Counted from the first letter of the stretch, positions 36,549-46,613 are shown. The stretch is DNA of 64,000 nt from Xanthobacter sp. YC-JY1 (GCF_021730305.1 NZ_CP032674.1:1845001-1909000), one strand, 5' to 3'. Numbers and translations are program-made. The notes: generated from the letters alone by a model not told the origin.

Positions 36549-36595
36549 GCCCCGGACGCATGCCGCGCCGGACGCATCCAGCGTCATCGGAATGC
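36549..36595 (+). repeat. Family A repeat, copy 3, left part
   Basis: CGCCCCGGACGCATGC, then GCATCCAGCGTCATCGGAATGC, corresponds to the left end of the family A element. Its right end lies at 36753-36822, with a different palindromic element in between. Confidence 0.6.
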
Positions 36596-36604
36596 ACCGG
36601 CCAT

Positions 36605-36746
36605 GCCCCTCTCCCCTCGCGGGATAGGGGTGGGGTGAGAGGGGAGAGGTGAGGGGTGAGGGGTGTGGTTCCCCTTGCCCCGTCGGATGGGTCGTGCGGC
36701 GCCAGCCCCCTCACCCCCCGGCCCCTCTCCCGCGAGGGGAGAGGGG
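36605..36746. repeat. Palindromic GC-rich element between the halves of family A copy 3
   Basis: A 19-bp perfect inverted repeat: CCCCTCTCCCCTCGCGGGA at 36605-36623 and its reverse complement at 36728-36746, separated by 104 bases of G-rich and C-rich sequence. It looks inserted between the two halves of the family A repeat. No coding capacity. Confidence 0.7.
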
Positions 36747-36752
36747 GGACGG

Positions 36753-36822
36753 CCCGCTGCGCGGGAGTTCTTGCGCTGGACCCCGGATCAGCGCTCCGGC
36801 TGGCGCCGTCGCTTGTGCGGGG
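36753..36822 (+). repeat. Family A repeat, copy 3, right part
   Basis: Contains GCTGCGCGGGAGTTCTTGCG, GACCCCGGATCAGCGCTCCG and CGTCGCTTGTGCGGGG, matching the right half of the element at 45884-46050. With the parts above it fills the 495-base gap 36449-36943; the leuS promoter should lie after it, but none is clear. Confidence 0.75.
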
Positions 36823-36943
36823 AACGGTGGGGGGGGCTCGCGTTGGCCGCCGTCGCTCGAGGAAGCGCTTCGGCGGTGCGGGAAGGTTGACCGCAGGGTT
36901 GGTTTCTGTCCTAGTCCCGGCCGTTTCGACGCCTGACGGACCC

Positions 36944-39628
36944 ATGACCCAAGATCGTATGACGGAGCACGCCCCCGAGCGCGCGCAAGAACGCACCCAG
37001 GACCGCTACAACGCCCGCGAAGCCGAGCCGAAGTGGCAGAAGACCTGGGCCGAACGCGGCATCTTCCGCACGCGCAACGACGACCCGCGTCCGAAATTCT
37101 TCGTCATGGAGATGTTCCCCTATCCGTCGGGGCGCATCCATATCGGCCACGGCCGCAACTATGTGATGGGCGACGTGCTCGCGCGCTACAAGCGCATGCA
37201 GGGCTTCAACGTGCTCCATCCCATGGGCTGGGACGCCTTCGGCCTGCCGGCGGAGAATGCCGCCATCGAGCGCGGCATCCACCCCAAGAGCTGGACCTAC
37301 GAGAACATCGCCTCCATGCGCGAGCAGCTCCAGCTGCTCGGCCTCTCGCTGGACTGGAACCGCGAGATCGCCACCTGCGACCCGTCTTATTACGTGGAGC
37401 AGCAGCGCATCTTCCTCGACTTCCTGGACAATGGCCTCGCCTACCGGAAGGAGAGCGAGGTCAATTGGGACCCGGTGGACAACACCGTGCTCGCCAACGA
37501 GCAGGTCATCGATGGCCGCGGCTGGCGCTCCGGCGCCATCGTGGAGCGGCGCAAGCTGTCGCAGTGGTTCCTGCGCATCACCCAGTTCGCCCAGGAGCTG
37601 CTCGACGCCATCGACACGCTCGACCGCTGGCCGGACAAGGTGCGCCTCATGCAGCGCAACTGGATCGGCCGCTCGGAAGGTCTCGAGGTGCTGTTCGAGT
37701 TCGCCAAGGGCTCGCTCGCCGCCGGCAAGCTGCCGGCCGACACCAAGGCGGTGAAGGTCTACACCACCCGCCCGGACACCCTGTTCGGCGCCTCCTTCCT
37801 CGCGCTCTCGCCCGACCATCCGCTGGCCAAGCACCTCGCCGGCACGGACGGGCAGCTCTCCGCCTTCATCGCCGAGTGCAAGCGCGGCGGCACCTCGGCG
37901 GAAGAGATCGAGACGCAGGAGAAGAAGGGCTACGCCACCGGCCTCAGCGTCGTCCATCCGCTGGACGCCACGCGCACCGTGCCGGTCTATGTCGCCAACT
38001 TCGTGCTGATGGACTACGGCACCGGCGCCATCTTCGGCTGCCCGGCCCACGACCAGCGCGACTTCGACTTCGCCACCAAATACGGCCTCGCCATCACCCC
38101 CGTGGTGCTGCCCGAGGGCGCGGACCCCGCCACCTTCTCGGTGGCCGAGGGGCCGTATGACGGCGACGGCACCCTGTTCAACTCCGCCTTCCTCGATGGC
38201 ATGAGCGTGCCCGAGGCCAAGGAGGCGGTGGCCCGCCAGCTGGAGCGCTTCCGCGTCGCCGGAGAGCCGCAGGGCACAAGGCGGGTGAACTTCCGCCTGC
38301 GCGACTGGGGCATCTCGCGCCAGCGCTATTGGGGCTGCCCCATCCCGGTCATCCATTGCGACGATTGCGGCCCGGTGGGCGTGCCCCGTGACCAGCTTCC
38401 GGTGGAATTGCCGGACGACGTCACCTTCGACCGTCCCGGCAATCCGCTCGACCGCGCCAAGGCGTGGCGCGACGTGCCGTGCCCCAAGTGCGGCAAGCCG
38501 GCCCGGCGCGAGACGGACACCATGGACACCTTCGTGGATTCGTCCTGGTACTTCCTGCGCTACGCCTCGGACAACGTGGAGAAGCCGCTGGACAAGGCGG
38601 CGGTCTCCCACTGGCTGCCGGTGGACCAGTATATCGGCGGCATCGAGCACGCGATCCTGCACCTGCTCTATTCCCGCTTCTTCACCCGCGCGCTCAAGCA
38701 TTGCGGCCGGGTGGACCTGGAAGAGCCGTTCGCCGGCCTCTTTACCCAGGGCATGATCGTCCACGAGACGTACAAGGATACCGAGGGCAAGTGGCTGTTC
38801 CCGGAGGAGGTGAAGCTCCTCGGCAACGGCAAGGCGGTGCGGATCTCGGACGGCACGCCCGTCACCGTCTCCCCGCCGGAGAAGATGTCCAAGTCCAAGC
38901 GCAACGTGGTGGCGCCCGAGGTGGTCGCGGATACCTACGGCGTGGACTGCGCCCGCTGGTTCATGCTCTCCGACACCCCGCCCGAGCGCGACAGCGAGTG
39001 GACGCAGGGCGGCATCGAGGGCGCCTGGCGCTTCGTGCAGCGCGTGTGGCGCCTGGTGAACGAGGCGGTGGAGCTGGGCGCCAAGCCCGGCGCGCCGCGC
39101 CCCGCGACCTTCGGCGAGCAGGCCCTCGGCCTGCGCCGCGCCGCCCACGGGTTGGTGGCGACGGTGGCCGAGGACATCGAACGGCTGCGCTTCAACGTGG
39201 CCGTGGCGCATGTCCACGAGTTCGCCAACGCCTTCGGCTCCGCCATCGCAGCCGCCCGCTCGGCGCCCGAGGTTCCGGAAGACCTCGCCTTCGCGCTCCG
39301 CGAAGCCGCCGAGATGCTGACCGGCGTCGTGGCGCCCATGACGCCGCACCTCGCGGAGGAGTGCTGGGGCGTGCTCGGCCACGGGTCGCTGGTGGCGGAG
39401 GCCTCTTGGCCGGCCACCGAGGCCGATCTGCTGCGCCGTGACACGGTCACACTTCCGATCCAGATCAATGGCAAGAAGCGCGACGATATCGTCGTCCCGC
39501 GCGAGGCGACCCCGGCCGAGGTCGAGGCCGCCGTGCTCGCGCTGGAAAGCGTCCAGCGGGCACTCGACGGACGCGCGCCGAAGCGTATCATCGTGGTGCC
39601 GCAGAGGATCGTGAATGTCGTCGCCTGA
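36944..39628 (+). CDS. leuS: Leucyl-tRNA synthetase
   Basis: Class Ia synthetase that charges tRNA-Leu and edits misactivated amino acids. The 894-residue protein has [19 protein letters not shown] with HIGH at 66-69, the connective-peptide editing domain with [11 protein letters not shown] and a C-terminal KMSKSK at 647-652, then an anticodon-binding domain. ATG 36944 is the likely start, with ATG 36959 possible; neither has a strong Shine-Dalgarno. lptE starts 14 bases before the leuS stop, and holA follows. Confidence 0.97.
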   Translation: MTQDRMTEHAPERAQERTQDRYNAREAEPKWQKTWAERGIFRTRNDDPRPKFFVMEMFPYPSGRIHIGHGRNYVMGDVLARYKRMQGFNVLHPMGWDAFGLPAENAAIERGIHPKSWTYENIASMREQLQLLGLSLDWNREIATCDPSYYVEQQRIFLDFLDNGLAYRKESEVNWDPVDNTVLANEQVIDGRGWRSGAIVERRKLSQWFLRITQFAQELLDAIDTLDRWPDKVRLMQRNWIGRSEGLEVLFEFAKGSLAAGKLPADTKAVKVYTTRPDTLFGASFLALSPDHPLAKHLAGTDGQLSAFIAECKRGGTSAEEIETQEKKGYATGLSVVHPLDATRTVPVYVANFVLMDYGTGAIFGCPAHDQRDFDFATKYGLAITPVVLPEGADPATFSVAEGPYDGDGTLFNSAFLDGMSVPEAKEAVARQLERFRVAGEPQGTRRVNFRLRDWGISRQRYWGCPIPVIHCDDCGPVGVPRDQLPVELPDDVTFDRPGNPLDRAKAWRDVPCPKCGKPARRETDTMDTFVDSSWYFLRYASDNVEKPLDKAAVSHWLPVDQYIGGIEHAILHLLYSRFFTRALKHCGRVDLEEPFAGLFTQGMIVHETYKDTEGKWLFPEEVKLLGNGKAVRISDGTPVTVSPPEKMSKSKRNVVAPEVVADTYGVDCARWFMLSDTPPERDSEWTQGGIEGAWRFVQRVWRLVNEAVELGAKPGAPRPATFGEQALGLRRAAHGLVATVAEDIERLRFNVAVAHVHEFANAFGSAIAAARSAPEVPEDLAFALREAAEMLTGVVAPMTPHLAEECWGVLGHGSLVAEASWPATEADLLRRDTVTLPIQINGKKRDDIVVPREATPAEVEAAVLALESVQRALDGRAPKRIIVVPQRIVNVVA

Positions 39629-40199
39629 TCCGTCCTTCCGCATGCGCCCCACCGCCCTTCTCGGGCGGCTGATGCTGGTGTGCGCCCTTTCCGGGGCGCT
39701 CGCGGGCTGCTTTCAGCCGCTCTATGCCGAGAATTCCACCACCGGCGGGCCGGCGCTGCTCGACAAGATGAAGGACGTGGAGATCGTCCAGATCCAGGGG
39801 CGGCTCGGCAACGACCTGCGCAACGACCTGATCTTCGCCCTCACCGGCGGCGAGGGGAATCCCAAGGGCGCGCCGCTGCAGATGATCATCACGGTGGATT
39901 CCTCGGTCTCCACCGCGCTCATCAATTCGGCCTCGGGCTTGCCCGAGAACCAGATCATCCGCGTCACCGCCAACTGGCGCATCATCAAGGCGGATGACAA
40001 GAAGAAGGCCACCGTGACGGAAGGCGCCGCCACCGGCACGGCCACCATCGACACCAGCGACCAGCGCTTCGCCAATTACAGCGCGCAGATCGACGCCGAG
40101 AAGCGCGCCGCCCGCTCCGTGGCGGACCAGATCAAGGCGCAGCTCGCCGCGTGGTTCATCCGCACCGGCAACGCGCCGCCGGCCCGTTCGGCGAGCTGA
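39615..40199 (+). CDS. lptE: LPS-assembly lipoprotein LptE
   Basis: Outer-membrane lipoprotein that plugs LptD and helps insert lipopolysaccharide. The 194-residue protein has a hydrophobic signal ending in the lipobox LAGC (Cys32), then FQPLYA, a hallmark of alphaproteobacterial LptE. The start at 39615 has AGAGGA at good spacing and lies within the end of leuS; ATG 39642 is an alternative. leuS-lptE-holA is the standard order in this class. Confidence 0.92.
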   Translation: MSSPDPSFRMRPTALLGRLMLVCALSGALAGCFQPLYAENSTTGGPALLDKMKDVEIVQIQGRLGNDLRNDLIFALTGGEGNPKGAPLQMIITVDSSVSTALINSASGLPENQIIRVTANWRIIKADDKKKATVTEGAATGTATIDTSDQRFANYSAQIDAEKRAARSVADQIKAQLAAWFIRTGNAPPARSAS

Positions 40200-40203
40200 G
40201 CGG

Positions 40204-41229
40204 ATGGTCGCGGTCCGGCCCGGCGACGCCGACGCGGCGCTCGCCCGGCGCGACCGGACAAAGAGCGTCATCCTCATCTACGGACCCGACACCGGCCTCG
40301 TGCGCGAACGCGCCGAGGGACTGGTGCGCCGCGCCGTGCCCGATGCCCACGATCCCTTCGCGCTGGTGCGGCTGGAGGGCGACGAGATCGCCTCCGATCC
40401 CCGCCGGCTGATCGACGAGACCTCCACCATCGGCCTGTTCGGCGGCGAGCGGGTGGTGTGGGTGCGTGCCGGCTCCAAGAACATCGTGCCCGCGATCCAG
40501 CCGGTGCTCTCCAACCCCTGCGACGCGCTGGTGGTGGTGGAGGCCGGCGACCTGAAGAAGGGCGCCCCGCTCCGCACCCTGTGCGAGAACGCCCAGAACG
40601 CCCTCGCCATCGCCTGCTATGCCGACAGCGAGCGGGATCTGGCCCGCCTCGTCGATGCGATGATGGCGGAGGCCGGCCTGTCCATCGATCGCGACGCGCG
40701 CGAACTGCTCGTCTCGCTCATCGGCGGCGACCGGCTGGCCTCGCGCGGCGAGATCGCCAAGCTCATCCTCTATGCCATGGGCACCGAGCGGGTGACGCTG
40801 GAGGATGTGCGCCTCATCGTCGGCGACGCCTCGGCCCTGGCGCTGGACGACGTGGTGGATTCCGCCCTCGCCGGCGAGACGCGGGACGCGCTGGCGGCGC
40901 TCTCCAAGGCCTTCGGCGCCGCGACGCGGCCGGATGCCGTGCTCGGCGGCTTGCTGCGCGCACTCACCGCCTTGCATCCCATGACGCTGGCCGTGGCGGG
41001 GGGATCGAGCCCCGAGACGGTGGTCGGCTCCGCCCGCCCGCCGGTGCATTTCTCGCGCAAGCCCAAGCTGGAGAAGGCCCTGCGCGGCCTCGATCCCGAC
41101 CGCTGCATGAAGGCGCTGCTCGCCGTGGACGACGCCGTCCTCGCCGCCCGCCGCAACGCGCCCCTCGCCCCCGCCATCTGCGAGCGCGTGGTGCTGCAGG
41201 TGGCCCAGCAGGCGGGGCGGCGGCGGTAG
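40204..41229 (+). CDS. holA: DNA polymerase III delta subunit
   Basis: Clamp-loader subunit that opens the beta clamp. The 341-residue protein starts MVAVRPGDADAALARRD; the segment ILIYGPDTGLVRERAEGL is the AAA+ start without a functional P-loop, as expected for delta. The C-terminal region HFSRKPKLEKALRGLDPDR is typical of alphaproteobacterial HolA. It starts 4 bases after lptE, so is cotranscribed with it. Confidence 0.94.
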   Translation: MVAVRPGDADAALARRDRTKSVILIYGPDTGLVRERAEGLVRRAVPDAHDPFALVRLEGDEIASDPRRLIDETSTIGLFGGERVVWVRAGSKNIVPAIQPVLSNPCDALVVVEAGDLKKGAPLRTLCENAQNALAIACYADSERDLARLVDAMMAEAGLSIDRDARELLVSLIGGDRLASRGEIAKLILYAMGTERVTLEDVRLIVGDASALALDDVVDSALAGETRDALAALSKAFGAATRPDAVLGGLLRALTALHPMTLAVAGGSSPETVVGSARPPVHFSRKPKLEKALRGLDPDRCMKALLAVDDAVLAARRNAPLAPAICERVVLQVAQQAGRRR

Positions 41230-41287
41230 GGGCGCTCTTAGGCGTCGTCATTGCGGGGCCTGTCCCAGCCTTCACTCCCGAACCGCC

Positions 41288-41397
41288 GTCATGGCCGGGC
41301 TTGTCCCGGCCATCCACGTGGTCCGGCTGGGACTAATCCTACGGACAGTGGCGCCGTCGGCCCGACGTGGATGCCCGGCACAAGGCCGGGCATGACG
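41288..41397. repeat. Dispersed palindromic repeat family B, inverted pair
   Basis: GTCATGGCCGGGCTTGTCCC and on to GGCCATCCACG (41288-41318) is mirrored by CGTGGATGCCCGGCACAAGG on to GGGCATGAC (41366-41397). Each unit is itself a hairpin. This REP type is frequent in rhizobial intergenic DNA. It occupies the centre of the 335-base gap 41230-41564; the rest of the gap shows nothing else. Confidence 0.75.
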
Positions 41398-41564
41398 GCA
41401 CCGATAGGGGTGAGCGCCGCTCACAGGCGGGCGATATCAACCCGGACGGACCCGCCCTTCGGGCCATTTTCCGCCATCGGGCGCTGGCGCCCAGCGATGC
41501 CATAAGTCCGGGGAGGGCGGCTTCGTCTCGCGTGCCGCCCGCACCAGCCTGCCCGGAGCGTCGC

Positions 41565-42017
41565 ATGAACTGGATCCTGCCGGAACGCATCGACAACCAC
41601 TTCCCCGGCCACCGTGCGGTGGTGGCGGTGTTCGCGGTGATCACGGCCATGACCATCGGGCGCAGCCTGTTCCACATGTTCGCGCCGGATGGCGGGGCGC
41701 AGTCTGTGGCGCATATTCCGCTGAGCACCTTCTCGCCCGTGCAGGCGGGGCAGGCGGTCATTTTCGTCTTCGCGCTCTGGGGCCTGTCGCAGCTCATCAT
41801 GGGGCTGCTCTACGTGGTCGCGCTGGCGCGCTATCGGGCGCTGATCCCGCTGCTGCTGGTGTTCATCGTCGTGGAATATACCGGCCGCTATTTGCTCGGC
41901 CACATGCGCCCGCTGGATGTCACCCACGCCCCGCCGGGCAAGATCCTGGACCACGTGATGATCCCGCTTGCCCTGGTGCTGCTGTTCTTCAGCCGGCCCG
42001 CCTTCGGCCGGCGCTGA
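41565..42017 (+). CDS. Hypothetical small membrane protein
   Basis: 150-residue protein with four predicted membrane segments (about 17-38, 66-88, 95-115, 130-145). I do not recognise the family. It starts MNWILPERIDNHFPGH and contains FIVVEYTGRYLLGHMRP. Codon use is normal. It is convergent with ampG with a 10-base gap between stops. Confidence 0.7.
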   Translation: MNWILPERIDNHFPGHRAVVAVFAVITAMTIGRSLFHMFAPDGGAQSVAHIPLSTFSPVQAGQAVIFVFALWGLSQLIMGLLYVVALARYRALIPLLLVFIVVEYTGRYLLGHMRPLDVTHAPPGKILDHVMIPLALVLLFFSRPAFGRR

Positions 42018-42027
42018 GGCGCGCCGC

Positions 42028-43386
42028 TCAGGCCCTGTCGCGGGCCAGCTCGGCGAAATGGCCCTTCATCTGCAGCCAGAAGAGGGCCGCCAGGCCGGGC
42101 AGGCCAGCGACGGCGGTGAGGATGAAGAATAGCGGCCAGCCCGACGCCTCGGCGATGGCGCCGCTGGAGGAGCCGAGCAGGGTGCGGCCCACCGCGGTGA
42201 GCGCCGTCAGCAGCGCGTACTGGGTCGCGGTGTGCTCCCGCGCGCCGCACAGGGCCGAGAGATAGGCCACGAAGATCACCGTGCCGATGGCGCTGGTGAA
42301 GTTCTCGATGAGGATGACGCCCGTCAGCACCGCCTCGTTCGGGCCCACATAGGCCTGGAGCGTGAAGCCGAGGTTGGAGGTGATCTGCAGCACGCCGGAG
42401 ATCCACAGGCACGTCACCAGCGGACGGGCACGGGCGATCCAGGCGCCGACGAAGCTGCCGGCGATGGTGCCGCCGAAGCCCACCACCTTCACGATCTCCA
42501 CGTAAGTCGCCTTCGAGAAGCCGATGTCCAGCACGAACGGCCCGGTGAGCACGCCGGCGAAGGCATCGCAGAATTTGAACAGCATCACGAACAGCAGGAT
42601 CATCACCGCCTGGTTGCGGCGCAGGAATTCGCCGAACGCGCCCACGGTGGTGGCGACGAGCCGATGCCCGGTGCCTTCGTCCGGCGCGCGCACCGGCGCC
42701 CGGGGCTCGCGGGCGAACAGGGTGGCGATGACGCCGATGGCCACGCACCCGGCGGCGATCATGTAGCCCCAGAACCAGCTGGTGCCGCGCGGCAGGCCTA
42801 GCGCCGTCTCCAGATAGGCGACCAGCGCGATGACGCCGGCGCCGGTGGCCAGCATGGCGATGCGGTAGCCGGTGACGTATCCGGCCATGCCGGCGGCCTG
42901 TTCGCGGGCGCTTTCCAGCCGCTCCACGCGGAAGGCATCCACCGCGATGTCCTGCGTCGCCGAGGCGATGGCCACGGCCAGCGCGCAGGCGGCGACGCCG
43001 AAGGGGGCGGTGATGGGGTCCTGGAGCGCGAGCGCCGCGATGGCGGCGATGAGCACGATCTGGCAGGCCAGAAGCCAGCCGCGCCGCCGGCCGAGCAGGC
43101 GGGACAGGATCGGTACGTCCACCGCGTCCAGCACCGGCGCCCACAGGAATTTCAGGGTGTAGGGCAGGCCCACGAGGCTGAACAGGCCGATGGCGGTGAG
43201 CGTCACCCCCACGTCCTTCATCCACAGCGAGAGCGTGCCGCCGGTGAGGGCCAGCGGCAGGCCGGAGGAGAAGCCGAGCAGGCTGACGGAGAGCACGTCG
43301 CGCTGGGTATAGAGCGCGACGGCCTCCTTCAGGGAGCGCCGGCGGGGGGCGTCGGCGCCGGTCGGGCTGAGGCTTTGCTCGGTCAT
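42028..43386 (-). CDS. ampG: AmpG-type muropeptide MFS transporter
   Basis: Imports anhydromuropeptides from the periplasm for cell-wall recycling, which also feeds beta-lactamase induction in species that have AmpR. The 452-residue protein has 12-14 membrane segments and the AmpG signature LLGFSSGLPLALTGGTLSLW in the first helix, with GRRRGWLLACQ and ATQDIAVDAFRVE later. GGAAGGA lies upstream of the ATG at 43386. It is followed on the plus strand by no partner; the response regulator lies upstream on the same strand. Confidence 0.92.
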   Translation of the reverse strand: MTEQSLSPTGADAPRRRSLKEAVALYTQRDVLSVSLLGFSSGLPLALTGGTLSLWMKDVGVTLTAIGLFSLVGLPYTLKFLWAPVLDAVDVPILSRLLGRRRGWLLACQIVLIAAIAALALQDPITAPFGVAACALAVAIASATQDIAVDAFRVERLESAREQAAGMAGYVTGYRIAMLATGAGVIALVAYLETALGLPRGTSWFWGYMIAAGCVAIGVIATLFAREPRAPVRAPDEGTGHRLVATTVGAFGEFLRRNQAVMILLFVMLFKFCDAFAGVLTGPFVLDIGFSKATYVEIVKVVGFGGTIAGSFVGAWIARARPLVTCLWISGVLQITSNLGFTLQAYVGPNEAVLTGVILIENFTSAIGTVIFVAYLSALCGAREHTATQYALLTALTAVGRTLLGSSSGAIAEASGWPLFFILTAVAGLPGLAALFWLQMKGHFAELARDRA

Positions 43387-43523
43387 CTCGATCCTTCCGC
43401 CATTCCCGGAACGCCGGTGGCGTGCCGCTGCGGGATGCTGCGCGCGGCATCCCGGTCTCGCCCTGCTTTATGAGCGTGACCGGTGAAGAGGTCCCTACCG
43501 CGGCAGAAAGGGCCGGTCCGCGC

Positions 43524-44198
43524 TCACGCCTGCGGATGGCTCCACAGGCCCTGCTCCACCTTGGACACCGCGATCACGGCCTGGGTGCGGCTTTCCACCC
43601 CGAGCTTCTGCAGGATGGCGGAGACGTGGGCCTTCACGGTGGCTTCCGAAACTGACAGCTCGTAGGCGATCTGCTTGTTGAGCCGGCCCTCGGCCAGCAT
43701 CATCAGCACCCGCACCTGCTGGGGCGTGAGGGTGGAGAGGCGGGCGATGATGGCGTCGGTCTCGGCATCGGCCTTGGTGGTCACGTTGATGTCGGGCGGC
43801 AGGAACGTCTCGCCCTTCAGCACCTGCGCCACCGCATCGCGCATGTTGCCCACGCTCATGCTCTTGGGGATGAAGCCGGAGGCGCCGAGATCGAGGCAGC
43901 GGCGGATCACCGCCGGCTCCTCGTTGCCCGAGACCACAACCACCGGTATCGCCATGTACTGGGCGCGCAGATAGATGAGGCCGGAAAAGCCCCGCGCGCC
44001 GGGCATGGTGAGATCGAGCAGGATGAGGTCGAAGTCCTGGTCGCGTTCCAGCAGCGCCGTCAGATCGTCGAAGGTGCCGACCTCCTCGATCCTGGCATCG
44101 GCGCTGCGGCCGAGCACCGCCTCGCGCAAAGCACCGCGGAACAGGGGATGGTCGTCGGCGATGACGAGGCGCAGTCCGTTCCCGGCATCTTCCACCAT
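43524..44198 (-). CDS. LuxR/NarL-family response regulator
   Basis: 224 residues: receiver domain (about 9-125) with phospho-acceptor Asp62 in LILLDLTMPG, acidic residues IADDHP and Lys in FIPKSMS, then a LuxR HTH (about 158-215) with LTPQQVRVLMMLAEGRLNKQIAYELSVSEATVKAHVS (shortened family motif). No sensor kinase is next to it, so it is an orphan and its signal is unknown. GGGGGAGGAAGC precedes the ATG at 44198. Confidence 0.92.
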   Translation of the reverse strand: MVEDAGNGLRLVIADDHPLFRGALREAVLGRSADARIEEVGTFDDLTALLERDQDFDLILLDLTMPGARGFSGLIYLRAQYMAIPVVVVSGNEEPAVIRRCLDLGASGFIPKSMSVGNMRDAVAQVLKGETFLPPDINVTTKADAETDAIIARLSTLTPQQVRVLMMLAEGRLNKQIAYELSVSEATVKAHVSAILQKLGVESRTQAVIAVSKVEQGLWSHPQA

Positions 44199-44303
44199 GC
44201 TTCCTCCCCCGCAAGGCTTCAGCTTCTTGTCGCTTGTCCGCCGCAACGTCCGCGCGAATCGATTCTGCGATCATCAATCCGTGGCGAAGCGGTGACAAGC
44301 CGA

Positions 44304-44777
44304 TCAGGGAAATTGACCAAGCGTTCCGGTGAAAGTCAAAACCACCTCGCGCCGGTGCGGCCGCTCGCGATGCTCCACGAGGTAGATCCCCTGCCACGTG
44401 CCGAGCCCCGGCCGCCCGCCACGCACCGGGATGGAGAGGCTGGAATCGCTGAGCATGGTGCGCACATGGGCCGGCATGTCGTCCGGCCCCTCGGTGTCGT
44501 GCACCCAGCGGAAATTGCGCGGCGCGAGGGTGCGCAGGGCTGTGAGAAGATCGGTCTGCACGTCCGGGTCGGCATTCTCCTGGATGGTGAGGGAGGCGGA
44601 GGTGTGCCGGCAGAAGACGGTGAGCACGCCGTCGCCGGCCGAAATCTCGCTGAGGAAGGCGGTGGCCTCGCGGGTGATGTCGGTGAAGCCCTCCCCGGGC
44701 GTCTCCACGTGAAGCACCGCCTCGGCGTGGCGCACGGCTCCGCTCAGTCTCGCCGGGGTGCGGCTGGTGCGCGCCAT
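44304..44777 (-). CDS. YjbQ family protein (secondary thiamine-phosphate synthase)
   Basis: 157-residue UPF0047/YjbQ protein. HTSASLTIQENADPDVQ and GTWQGIYLVEHR are family signatures. E. coli YjbQ has weak thiamine-phosphate synthase activity, but the physiological role is unsettled. Strong AGGAGGAGAGATCACC precedes the ATG at 44777; the frame continues upstream without similarity. It is divergent from the esterase gene. Confidence 0.9.
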   Translation of the reverse strand: MARTSRTPARLSGAVRHAEAVLHVETPGEGFTDITREATAFLSEISAGDGVLTVFCRHTSASLTIQENADPDVQTDLLTALRTLAPRNFRWVHDTEGPDDMPAHVRTMLSDSSLSIPVRGGRPGLGTWQGIYLVEHRERPHRREVVLTFTGTLGQFP

Positions 44778-44884
44778 GGTGATCTCTCCTCCTGCTTGCG
44801 CGGCTTTCGCCCGCCACGTACCAGTTGGGGACCTGTCACGCCGCGCCTTCGGGGCGGTTATTCCCGAACCATCAGGGTCCTTCA

Positions 44885-45841
44885 ATGTCGAAGCTGGTTC
44901 TCGATCCCGCCGTGTTCTCCGACGCGGCCGTCGCGCCCGACACGCGCATGGTCAACGATGCCATCGTGAAGGTCCTGGGCGCCATTCCCGACCGCTGGGC
45001 GACCCCGCTGCCGGACATCCGCGCCGCCCGCCTCGCCGGCAAGGGCGTGTTCCCGCTGGCCCCGGAGAGCCCGCGCGCCTCGGTGGAGACCATTCCCGGC
45101 CCGCGCGGCCCGGTGCCGGTGCGAATCTTCCTGCCGGACGGGGCGCCGAAGGGCGTCTATCTCCACATCCACGGCGGCGGCTGGACGGTGGGCTCGCCGC
45201 GCGAGAACGAGGCGCTGCTCGACCGCATCGCCGCCAATTGCGGCCTCGCCGTCGTCTCGGTGGACTATGCGCTGGCGCCGGAAGAGCCCTATCCCGCCGG
45301 CCCGGACGATTGCGAGGCGGCTGCGCTTTGGCTGGTGAAGGAGGGCAAGGCCCGTTTCGGCACCGAGCGCTTCGCCATCGGCGGCGAATCGGGCGGCGCG
45401 ACGCTGGCGGTCGTCACGCTGCTGCGCCTGCGCGACCGGCATGGCATCGCACCCTTCTCCGCCGCCGTGCTCACCGCCGGCTGCTACGATTTGCGCCTGA
45501 CCCCCTCCGCCCGCAACTGGGGCGACCTGCCGCTGGTGCTGAACACGCGCGACATCACCTTCTTCGTCGGCAATTACCTGCGCCTTCAGGGCAAGGCGGA
45601 CGACGCGGACGTCTCGCCGCTCCTCGCCAACCTCAAGGGCCTGCCCAAGGCGCTGTTCATCGTCGGCGGCCGGGACGCGCTGGTGGACGACACGCTCTTC
45701 ATGGCCAATGCGTGGGCCGCGGCGGGTAATGGGGCGGAGCTGGAGGTCTATCCCGGCGGCTGCCACGTCTTCATCGCCTTCCCCGGCACCATCTCCGACC
45801 AGGCGCTGAAGCGCATCGACGGCTATCTGACGGAGTTCTGA
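44885..45841 (+). CDS. HSL-family alpha/beta hydrolase (esterase/lipase)
   Basis: 318 residues of the hormone-sensitive-lipase class. The oxyanion motif HGGGW is at 96-100, the nucleophile Ser169 is in GESGG, and DALVDDTLF plus GGCHVFIAF supply the Asp and His of the triad. DYALAPEEPYPAGPDDC is characteristic. Cytoplasmic, no signal peptide. Natural substrate is unknown. Start ATG 44885 follows AGGGTCCTTCA. Confidence 0.9.
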   Translation: MSKLVLDPAVFSDAAVAPDTRMVNDAIVKVLGAIPDRWATPLPDIRAARLAGKGVFPLAPESPRASVETIPGPRGPVPVRIFLPDGAPKGVYLHIHGGGWTVGSPRENEALLDRIAANCGLAVVSVDYALAPEEPYPAGPDDCEAAALWLVKEGKARFGTERFAIGGESGGATLAVVTLLRLRDRHGIAPFSAAVLTAGCYDLRLTPSARNWGDLPLVLNTRDITFFVGNYLRLQGKADDADVSPLLANLKGLPKALFIVGGRDALVDDTLFMANAWAAAGNGAELEVYPGGCHVFIAFPGTISDQALKRIDGYLTEF

Positions 45842-45883
45842 GGCGGGCATCTGCACCGCAGTCCGTTCGGAGAACAGCTCTCG

Positions 45884-46050
45884 TGCCCCGGACGCATGCA
45901 GCGACAGCGGAATGCGTCCGGGACCCAGCGCAAGGGTTCGCCGAAGGCGCTTCCGACACTGCACCGCTCTCAGGCACTGCCCCGCTGCGCGGGAGTTCTT
46001 GCGCTGGACCCCGGATCAGCGCGCCGGCTGACGCCGTCGCTTGTCCGGGG
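45884..46050 (+). repeat. Dispersed intergenic repeat family A, copy 4
   Basis: 167 bp and the cleanest copy of the element. It starts GCCCCGGACGCATGCAGCGA, has GCCGAAGGCGCTTCCG in the middle and ends GTCGCTTGTCCGGGG. It aligns end to end with 24463-24630. Confidence 0.8.
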
Positions 46051-46058
46051 CACCCCCC

Positions 46059-46526
46059 TCACAGCTTCTCCTGCCCGTTGGGTGCGCGGAATTCGTCGAT
46101 GAGGCCGCGCAGGCGCTTGTAGAAGCGCTCGGCATAGTCGAGGGCGCGGTCCATGTCGGATGTATCGGCGTTGGGCCCCGGCGTCGGCGGCAGAGGCGGG
46201 ATGGGCGGAAGCTGGGCCGCGCGGCGCAGCGTCTCGTTTTCCGCCTGGAGGCGGGCGATCTCCGTCTCATAGGCATCACGCGAATCCGGCACCGCCTCGC
46301 AGGTGAAGCCGGCGCCGCGCTTGGCGCACAGGGAGACGCGGCCGGTTTCCCGGTCGAGCTTCAGCGCGCCGCCCTCGACCGGCGCGAAGGAGAAGCGCGG
46401 GGCGGCGGTTTCCCCGGCCGGCGAGGCGGGGGCCTGCGCGAACGCCGGCGCCGCCAGAAGCGTGGCGGCGAGGACCGCCGCGAGGGAGAGACCGGCCGAC
46501 TGCGCCGGATGAGCCGGGAAGACCAT
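46059..46526 (-). CDS. Hypothetical exported protein
   Basis: 155 residues with a signal peptide ending APAFAQA (near 31). The mature part has a small beta-rich segment (FSFAPVEGGALKLDRETG and VSLCAKRGAGFTCEAV), a short coiled coil (YETEIARLQAENETLRR), a Pro-rich patch and a helical end. I do not recognise a family beyond similar rhizobial hypothetical proteins. The two Cys could form a disulfide in the periplasm. ATG 46526 was chosen because the signal peptide starts there. Confidence 0.7.
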   Translation of the reverse strand: MVFPAHPAQSAGLSLAAVLAATLLAAPAFAQAPASPAGETAAPRFSFAPVEGGALKLDRETGRVSLCAKRGAGFTCEAVPDSRDAYETEIARLQAENETLRRAAQLPPIPPLPPTPGPNADTSDMDRALDYAERFYKRLRGLIDEFRAPNGQEKL

Positions 46527-46613
46527 GCGCGCCTCCGCATTGCGCGGCCCATTCCGCCGCGTCACTCCCGCTAGATAATCACGCCGATCGGGGCCGGAAG
46601 GGGGCAGGGCGCC

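Noticed and set aside
43524-44198. Two-component system
   Set aside because: Only the response regulator is present; no histidine kinase adjoins it, so it is listed as an orphan.
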